Positions 53,441 through 60,000 of a stretch of 60,000 bases of DNA are shown here, one piece after another. The stretch covers positions 431,501 through 491,500 of the forward strand of contig CAUYUJ010014338.1 of the NCBI GenBank assembly GCA_963575745.1. The letters are read 5' to 3'. The notes under the pieces are model-generated. The model searched no databases. It saw only the letters and a list, made by a program, of their open reading frames with translations, and had not been told where the DNA came from. Numbering within the stretch: position 1 is the first letter of the stretch; each line of letters opens with the position of its first letter. Position numbers and translations under genes: made by a program. This DNA comes from Prorocentrum cordatum. Its lineage: Eukaryota; Sar; Dinophyceae; Prorocentrales; Prorocentraceae.

Positions 53441-54421
53441 ACATCACTTACATGTATGTGCATTGATGTGCTTTCGTGTTTCATCACATTGGTTGCATCA
53501 CGTGGATTGCCCGCGAGGGTTTTGCAAACCAAGTTGCGGATGGGCGGGTGGGATGTTTGCAAAAACGTGAAGTTAACCAACACGTTTGTAACATTAGACA
53601 ACATAAACTCTTTCCAAAAAATATTCGAAACGCCCCCCTTTTCCCAGGTTAGCGTTATACCTTTGTTTTTTTTCCGTATCGCGATTTACATACGATTTTG
53701 CCCCATCACCCATCCTATAATGAACTCATACCATCCCAAGACGGCCGGTCTCGCCCTCCCCCCCTTTCCTTGCAAAAATACAATGCTCGCACACCCGTTT
53801 ATCCAACATATACCGTTTTCAAATCTTGCAAACCATTGGACGGCGTGCGCACGCGCGCGTCGTCGCGCGCGCATGCCGAACTCCTTTAAGCACACAGAGG
53901 TTCCGTTAACGACTGCCCCGAACACGTATCAAATCACACTGTTGCGCAACATCAATGTTCAAAAAATCCCGCGCTCGCGGTCTTGCGGGTTCTCAAAAAC
54001 ATGGGTACCCGACCTGTTCATCGAAATCTGCCAAGCGGAGGTCCCGCGCCGCATGCCGAACTCATTCGAACCCTTTTGCGCGCGTGTTAAGCGGGGGTGC
54101 GGTCCGTGTCAGAGAAATCCACGCGGGCCACTCGCACGCGTCGGCCTCGCGCGCATGTCGAACTCTTTCGAAACCTTCATCGCCGACGCGAAGACATCTT
54201 CATCGGTATCGGCGGGCGTGATCAAAATCGGCGCCGTCATTGGCCTTGCCGTCGTCATCGCCTCCATTATCACCATCATCGTTACCTTCATAAACGTGTC
54301 AACCGATGTCGGCGTCTCCATGATACCGCGCCCGCCCAAGCCACCGACTCGCACTGATGTGCCCGCTGGGAAGTGCCCAGCGGAGAGCGCCACCGCGGCC
54401 GCGCAGGTCGGGCCAAACTAG
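53375..54421 (+). CDS. Hypothetical single-pass membrane protein with repeats
   Basis: A 348-codon plus frame, less GC-rich than the rest of the window. It holds three copies of a short motif, RARMPNSFKH, RRMPNSFEPF and LARMSNSFETF (about residues 166, 225 and 262). A strong hydrophobic segment follows, VIKIGAVIGLAVVIASII plus TIIVTFINV (residues 282-308), a good transmembrane helix, then a Pro-rich tail. The N-terminal part contains VLQTKLRMGGWDVCKNVKL. A related VLQTELQVGGWDVCKSMEF is encoded at about 54487-54550 in another frame, ending in a stop. The paired copies suggest a duplicated exon or gene. No family recognised; the start is uncertain and the N-terminal 50 residues overlap the GCATTGC repeat. 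Confidence 0.4.
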   Translation: MLWMALRCVVLIRTVALHSCGFTSLTCMCIDVLSCFITLVASRGLPARVLQTKLRMGGWDVCKNVKLTNTFVTLDNINSFQKIFETPPFSQVSVIPLFFFRIAIYIRFCPITHPIMNSYHPKTAGLALPPFPCKNTMLAHPFIQHIPFSNLANHWTACARARRRARMPNSFKHTEVPLTTAPNTYQITLLRNINVQKIPRSRSCGFSKTWVPDLFIEICQAEVPRRMPNSFEPFCARVKRGCGPCQRNPRGPLARVGLARMSNSFETFIADAKTSSSVSAGVIKIGAVIGLAVVIASIITIIVTFINVSTDVGVSMIPRPPKPPTRTDVPAGKCPAESATAAAQVGPN

Positions 54422-54570
54422 CTGGCCGCTGTGCGCGCGAGCATGCGCGGGCTAGCGCGGCCAATCGCCGCCGCATGCGTCTTACAAACCGAGTTGCAGG
54501 TGGGTGGGTGGGATGTTTGCAAGAGCATGGAATTTGTCAACTGGCTTGTAAACGTTAATCGCAGTACCTA
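53515..54570. repeat. 80-bp direct repeats flanking the membrane-protein frame
   Basis: 53518-53600 and 54480-54565 share GCAAACC-AGTTGC, GGTGGGATGTTTGCAA and a diverged tail, about 960 bp apart. Similarity holds at the protein level (GGWDVCK), which favours duplicated coding sequence over a mobile-element terminus. Confidence 0.6.
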
Positions 54571-55150
54571 GATTGCACCGCATGGGTTGCACGAAGTCGC
54601 TGCTTGGGGTCGACGCAAGCTAACAGTTCTGATTGTGCCTATGTTTACCTCCTGAATCCTAGGTCTGGCAACCAGTGGAACTCTGATGGTGGAGTGGCCA
54701 TGAATATCACCGCCGGTCTCATCAGATCAGGAATCCTCCAAGATCTCAAGCCTCCAGCGCACATTCCTGGACGACCGCCCCTACCGTAGCCCCCAGGATG
54801 TCAGCCCCTTTCCCAGGGCAGGCGTTTCATCCTCAGTCGTCGGTTGACAGCCCAGTGGGCCACGAAACGGGAAACGGCCCCCATGAGGCCGAAGACGTCC
54901 AAAAACTTGCCGTCGCGATTTTGCTGCACCGCCTGGACCTTGCGGCCTTACCCCCCCCAAATGGAACACCCCCCCAGGACGCAGCCAAGCGGGCCATAAA
55001 TCTCCCAGAGGAGCCCTCCAGTACGCCACCCCAAATCCCCCAACATCCCTACGGCGGTTTTAGAGCGCGACCGAAGCGTAATGGCATGATGGGCCGAAGA
55101 CCATAAAATCTTCGCTCTCGCATCAAAACCGTTATTGCCCGTTGCCCCTG
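54571..55150. other. Sequence without a supported gene
   Basis: Nothing recognisable; a minus frame (55029-54781) has no motif. Confidence 0.4.
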
Positions 55151-55189
55151 TCCCATGTTCTGCCCTTGTAAATCAAACACGGTAGGGGG

Positions 55190-55615
55190 GACCGGCTGAG
55201 GGGGGGAGACATCGAGCTTGCATCGGCGATTCATCGTCGATGGATCGGCGATGGGCCCCCGATAGCGAATTCGTATGCTCCTTGCCGTCTTGGAGCCATC
55301 GGGCCCCTGTCGGCGATCAGTAGACGATCGGAGGTCGATGCGTCCCCCCCCCGAGTCGAATCCCCCCCAGTTTATGCTCGACACCTGGCTTTCGGACCAC
55401 AGCTCGGCCCTCCGGCGGCGGTCCAGGACGATCGGGGCACCCCCGGAACGCCTCTCGGCGAGGCGCAGCTGGTGAAACGCATCCAGGGCTGGAAGGCCGC
55501 AGAGAATCGACGAAAACGTAAGAAATCCCCGAACCTCGAACCTCGAGCCCAGAACCTCGAACTTCGTTGCCTCCCTGAGCCTATCCCCCCCTAGGGTTGC
55601 CCCTGATCCCCTGCC
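55190..55615. repeat. ATCGGCGAT-rich inverted-repeat element, copy 3
   Basis: The left arm has GGGGGAGACATCGAGC and CATCGGCGATTCATCGTCG; the opposing arm CCCCTGTCGGCGATCAGTAG and GGAGGTCGATGCGTCCCCCC lies at 55303-55350. A second right-end block, CCTATCCCCCCCTAGGGTTG with CCCCTGATCCCC, is at 55580-55610, as if about 220 bp were inserted inside the right arm. Confidence 0.55.
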
Positions 55616-56135
55616 GCTCTGCCTGGACCTCTCCCCGGGTGCGTTCCGACCAAAGCTTCGAAGCGCACCAGTCGTGGCGACGAGGGCCTCCCAGGAGGCC
55701 AAGAGGAGGGCGAGCACAACACAAAAAAGGACCCAACTGGCCCCCGAACGTCGCCCCTGAGCCCCAGGCATGACCACGAGGGGTGCCATCCCGAGGGGGC
55801 CAAGAGGCCGCGGGCTCTCGGGCGTGGAGAGGCGCCGGGCGCCAGGGCGAGGCCGCGAGAGGACACAAGACTCTTCCGAGGGCCACATTGCCATTTGAGT
55901 GTGGAAGCATGGGTCGCGAAGCACAGGACACAAGGGCACCCTTTGTTTGTCAATGTCGACCTGCTGCAGCGTAGCCCCCGAACCCCTGCCGCTCTGGGGA
56001 AGCAGGGGGGGGAGGACAAAGCTCGGCCTCGGCCGCCGCGGCGGCGCGCACCGCTGCCATTGGCCAGGCTGACATCGCCGAGGGGCGGCGGCCTGAGGAG
56101 GCCAGCACACAGCTCGCGGCCGAAGGCGTTCGTGC
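55616..56135. other. GC-rich sequence without a supported gene
   Basis: Open on both strands through composition; no motif. Confidence 0.4.
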
Positions 56136-56166
56136 GCGCACACACACACACACACAAACACACACA

Positions 56167-56233
<67 letters not shown>
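56136..56233. repeat. (CA)n(TA)n compound microsatellite
   Basis: CA units with CAAA breaks pass directly into about 17 TA units. Confidence 0.95.
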
Positions 56234-56236
<3 letters not shown>

Positions 56237-57550
56237 CGGTAGCGGCCTCGCGCGCGGCGACGACGCGGAGTAAGTCTAAGCACTATCGCGGTCGCGGCCG
56301 GGCCCTCAAGAATCCCTTAGGATTCAAAACGCCTGCCGACATCAGCCATCGAGGCATGGATGGCATGGAGGAGACACGCCATCCGAAGGGCCTGTCCAAT
56401 CGGCGGCATGACCAGCGGAGGTTCAGCATCAGCACATCCGGGCATGGATGGCGGGGAGGAAACATGGGTAAAGAGCGAACGAAGGCTCGGCACTGGGCCC
56501 AGCGCCGCGCACGCGCCTGCCCCGCCCTCCAGAGAGGCGGAAGGCGGGCCGCTTGGAGAGAAGCAGCCTCCTCGGCCAGACTGATAGAGCTGGCACAGGG
56601 AGGGGCTGGAGAGGGCGCGCCATGGAGAAACTTGAAAGGGATGGTGTCGGCATCTGCAAGCTGGCCGACGACCTCAGCTGAGAAGTCGTTGGGAGCCGGC
56701 TGGGCACTGATGGCGGCATGCGCCACTTCATGATGCGAGTGTAGGGGGCGCCCGTCCACTCCTCGTTGATCCATGCGGAGACATGGGCCGCCAAGGCGCG
56801 CTGCGCCTCGCTGGGCGCGGGAGGGCCCGGCGAGGCGGGGCGGCAGGGTGCGCTGGGCCGATTCGTGGAAGGGGGGCGGCGGCGGCGGCGGCATGGAACC
56901 TGGGCTTGACCCCATGGCCTTGCTTGCGGTGGCGGAGGGCGGAGCCGGTGATGGCGGCGCGGGGTAGGGATCGGCTAGGCGGACTTGTGGTGAGCTGCTC
57001 CGCTGCCTGCCGAGGGGCAGGCACCATTGGCCGAGGGGCCGTCGGCGAGATCAGTCGGGAGGGACTAAAGGTGGGGTTCTGGGCCAGGTGGGGCTGGCCG
57101 GGGAACTTGCCTTGGAATCGCTTATGAGAAAAACTCATGATCTACGCAATCTGCAAATCGTTTTCCACCCGAACAGTCGCGTCGCGGACGTCCGGGGTCT
57201 TCCCTGGGCTTGTGGGGGCCCACGTGGGGCTCCTGTGAAGGGATAGTGGATCCCTATTGAGACTCTCTTGAAGGATCTTCGTTCCCCCTTGGGGCCCTCG
57301 CGGGGCTCTCGTGGAGCCCTGCGAGCGGCCTTGGAGGGGCTCTTGGAGCTACGTGGGACACATTGCGCACCGACCCCCGCAGGGCCGTCGGGGCTTGGAG
57401 ACCGGTTCTACGGCAACGCGCGCACCGGATTCTCTCCCGACGGCAGAATTTCGTTCTCGACGGTCGAAACGCTATGTTGTCGGTAGAAACTGAGATCTCG
57501 ACGGGTCGGTGGGCGTGGTTAGTGGTTTCAATTGTGTTTTTCCACATGCA
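56234..57550. other. Sequence with weak coding signal only
   Basis: On the minus strand HVSAWINEEWTGAPYTRIMK (about 56790-56730) and, in another frame, FSAEVVGQLADADTIPFKF (about 56690-56630) could be one frameshifted protein. I cannot assign it. 57240-57350 again contains helical-period-like CTTGGGGCCCTCG sequence. Confidence 0.25.
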
Positions 57551-57554
57551 GGGG

Positions 57555-57581
57555 CCCTACAACAACGCCGTTGTTGTAGGG
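57555..57581. repeat. Perfect 12-bp inverted repeat
   Basis: CCCTACAACAAC at 57555-57566 and GTTGTTGTAGGG at 57570-57581 with a GCC loop. The flanks CGAAACGCTATG... and GCGAAACCGAGATC are unrelated to it. Function unknown. Confidence 0.75.
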
Positions 57582-59280
57582 GTAGGGCGAAACCGAGATC
57601 CTGACGGTTCGCACCCGGGCGCCCGTTGGAAACGCGCTCCGCGGAACCCCCAGGGAGGCCCCGCCGAGGCCCTGCGGGGGCCCTGGGGCACTGCCCTCGA
57701 CCGCCCGCGACAACAATCGCCCACCCTCGGTGGCGCAGGAAAACCAATCGAAGCCAAGCTCCTCCTCAAGGAGGCCCGCAGAACTCACGCAGTCGCCCGA
57801 GGAGCACGCATGACCTTGTCATATTGTTTTTGTGACGCGCGCCACGCCGCTGCTGCTGCTCTATGCGCAATGCTATTGGGGGACCGATTAACTTGGCCCG
57901 TGCCATATTGCAGCTCGTGACATACACACTTGAAGACATTTTTTCTCCTTGGGATTTGCGCCCCAGCCCGGCCTTGGGTGAGGCCCGGCCTTTCTTCCCT
58001 CCCGGATCAGAACCCTGGCCGTATGGGAGGCGGCGGAGGCGGCGGGAGCGCGGGGGAAGCGGGACGCCGCTCCGGCGCGGTGGGCCTGCCGCGGTGGGCA
58101 TGGGAGGCGGCAGCGTCGCCCGAGGTTGGGGGAGCCCCTGTGGAGCCGTGACGTCGACGCAGAGGAACGCAAGCGGACGCTGGCCTTGGCGGGGGCGGCG
58201 GTCCGACGCCCGGGCCAGGACCTGGGCGGTGGGTGGGGGGAGGCCGCGGCGGCCTCCGTGGCCGGCTCGCGGGGCCTGGGGGCACCCCGCGGTCCTGCTG
58301 GCTCGCGTGCGGTGGCGGCGCCTCGGTGGCGGCTGGCGGGCCTGGTGGCACGTTTCTGAAACGAGACGGTCTCGTCGGTGGAGGTGCGGGTGGACTTCCC
58401 GCGCCAGTGGGCGCTTCGGAGTGGGGCAGGGCGCCGCCCACGTGACGGGGGAAGTCGCGAGACACATGCCGCTTGTGAAAGGGCCGGGCGGAGCGAGATT
58501 TGGGTGCGGGGGGGCTGCACACAACTGTCAGGCCCGACGCCGCTGGGACGAGCCGTGCGTGCGGGCAGGGCTGCCCACCCACCGCCGCAACCTCACGCCC
58601 GAGAAGGGGGGCATTGCTCGCAGGACGCTCCACGCCCTAGATGGGGTCACGTGAGTGTGCGCCACACACATATACATTCACACAAACGCACACACACATC
58701 AGATGTGAACGACGAGTAAGATAGGAAAGATGCGACGATACCCTATCCATTTTCCTGCTGCTCCCGTGAGAACAACTCCCTGGATGTATTTTCCTTGTGA
58801 GTCGGTTTCGAGTTCAGGCAAACCCACCTAGGTGTGCGCCCATCTCCAGAACTCCGATACATACGGAGAAATACGTAAATGGTTTTGGGCTGGACTTGAG
58901 CGCCGGTCTAAACTTGCCAGCTCCTGAGCCGACTGGGCGACGGACGGCGCGCGGAAGGCCCCAACCAGTCAACAACTCCTCAAGATGAGCACCGTGTCCC
59001 TGGCAGAGAGGATCCGCTGCGTCCTCTGGTTGGAAGGTCCAAGTATACAACGGCCTAGGGAGATCGCAGATCTTCAAACAATGTGCTTTTGTCGCAACGT
59101 GGACCCTCAGAGGTCTAGACCACGTCCCGCGGACCAGCTTTGCCTCCTGAGTCGATGCCTGATGGTCCCGGGGTCCAGCGAGGGGCCAGAAGAATTCGCA
59201 ACTGACTCAAAACTTCGCGTTGTGTTCACGATTCACAGCGAGAGGAGGTGTTAGAAGAACAACCACATAAACATAAACTG
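57582..59280. other. GC-rich sequence without a supported gene
   Basis: Gly/Ala- or Pro/Arg-rich frames on both strands at 57.8-58.6 kb follow from composition. A short CA-rich stretch lies at 58660-58700. Confidence 0.4.
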
Positions 59281-59284
59281 TTGG

Positions 59285-59407
59285 CGCTCCCGCGGATTTA
59301 TTGGATCTGCGCCGGACCCCCTCCCTGGCGCGCGGAGCGCGCCAGGGGCGGCGCTGGAGGCGCCGCCAGGGGGCCCCAGCGCAGATCCGAGAAATCTGCG
59401 CGGAGCG
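59285..59407. repeat. T-shaped nested palindrome
   Basis: Four stems nest. An outer stem of about 16 bp pairs 59285-59299 with 59392-59407 (one bulge, one G-T). An exact 10-bp stem GGATCTGCGC (59303-59312) pairs with 59379-59388, continued by CCCCCT (59317-59322) with AGGGGG (59368-59373). On top are two side-by-side hairpins: CCCTGGCGCGC (59323-59333) with 59337-59347, exact, and GCGGCGC (59348-59354) with 59360-59366, exact. A single strand would fold into a T or cloverleaf shape. Confidence 0.85.
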
Positions 59408-59409
59408 TC

Positions 59410-60000
59410 GAAAATTAATGTTTGTGTGTGTGTGTGCTTCTTCTTCGAGGTGTGGGGTCGTCCGGAGGTCCAGAGGTCAACGAATCGAACAAGTCGAAGC
59501 GCCGGAGCCTGGGCGCGCGCTCGATCGCACGCGCGCACGCCCGCACGTGCACGCGAGCGCTTGCGCGCACGGGGTAGGCATTCGAAGTCGGCGGCCGTCG
59601 GAGCGGCGCACGCGGGAGGCACGAGCGCCGCGGATGCGGCCGAGCTCGGCGAGTTGCCCCAGAGACGCCAATCACCACCCAAATCTCAGGTGCTCTTTCT
59701 GGGGACCTTCCTACACGCACTCGCTCCACTCATGCGCCGATGCTGGGTCGAACGTCCGTCTACTCGAATTCAAAGTTGTGCAGAATTTGTGCCGAACTAG
59801 GGTCGAACTAGATTTGAACTAGTCGGACAATCCAGAACGAGAACGTCGAACAATTGGTGGAAGTCGTGCAACGTTGGCCAGCGCCTACGGACACTTGCCA
59901 GTGCGTGTGCACGCAAACGCGCACGCAACCAGTACACGCGCAAGAATGTCGATGAGCAGTCGCTCACGGGTGCGCCCCTCTTCCTACTTCGCCCTCTCGT
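59410..60000. other. Right edge, no supported gene
   Basis: A (GT)7 run at 59423 and GCGC-rich sequence to 59600; afterwards the composition is more even. No motif in any frame. Confidence 0.4.

Noticed and set aside
59285-59407. Viral terminal hairpin
   Set aside because: Only the shape is similar; no replication or capsid gene lies nearby and no second terminus was seen.
1-60000. tRNA and rRNA genes
   Set aside because: I looked for T-loop boxes of GGTTCGANTC type and rRNA-like blocks by eye and found none convincing; a covariance-model scan would settle it.

Overview
The window looks like nuclear DNA of a dinoflagellate. The strongest evidence is the dinoflagellate spliced leader (dinoSL; core CCGTAGCCATTTTGGCTC), found on the minus strand at 37590-37611 (all 22 positions match), 691-712 (21 of 22) and 11059-11080 (20 of 22), with decayed copies near 31582 and at 49824-49845. 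The GC-rich composition, large trinucleotide arrays, mosaic dispersed repeats and load of decayed retroelements fit this. I cannot name the species.

Layout. 1-600 (minus): the 5' part of an SL-led gene that runs off the left edge. 713-6690: mosaic repeats (a family with a CTTGG-like box every 10-11 bp, a paired GTGAGCTCAGCACG repeat, 370-bp tandem copies), enclosing a remnant of a 93-residue tandem-repeat protein (2079-2759). 6700-11080: LINE A (minus, decayed, dinoSL at its 5' end). 11081-12835: trinucleotide arrays and a 5 x 100-bp satellite. 13921-15655: LINE B reverse transcriptase (plus). 15824-16290: a LINE endonuclease scrap. 16500-19030: two more copies of the mosaic repeat. 19411-22491: unrecognised coding remnants. 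22976-23617: an acidic-tail reading frame. 23925-24490: an ATCGGCGAT-rich inverted-repeat element. 24874-31600: LINE C (minus, best preserved, ORF1 + endonuclease + RT/RNase H), inside a (GGA)n array. 32640-37611: LINE D (minus, dinoSL at its 5' end), inside a (CTC)n array. 39655-40930: a (CAT)n array and a duplicated GC-rich repeat. 41090-47280: a DIRS-like tyrosine-recombinase retroelement (minus) carrying a cytosine-5 DNA methyltransferase. 47420-47635: a second inverted-repeat element. 47640-49200: LINE E RNase H end (plus). 49280-60000: microsatellites, a few uncertain reading frames, a membrane-protein frame at 53375-54421, and a T-shaped nested palindrome at 59285-59407.

How it fits together. 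Almost everything recognisable is retroelement machinery: ORF1 nucleic-acid-binding proteins, APE-type endonucleases, reverse transcriptases, RNase H, a tyrosine recombinase and a DNA methyltransferase. The dinoSL at the 5' ends of two LINEs and of the left-edge gene indicates that trans-spliced RNAs were reverse-transcribed back into the genome. Two LINEs sit inside like-oriented trinucleotide arrays, which points to microsatellites as insertion sites. The methyltransferase-bearing DIRS-like element is the most notable system here. Most elements are frameshifted, and some single indels (for example at a poly-G run) may be assembly errors.
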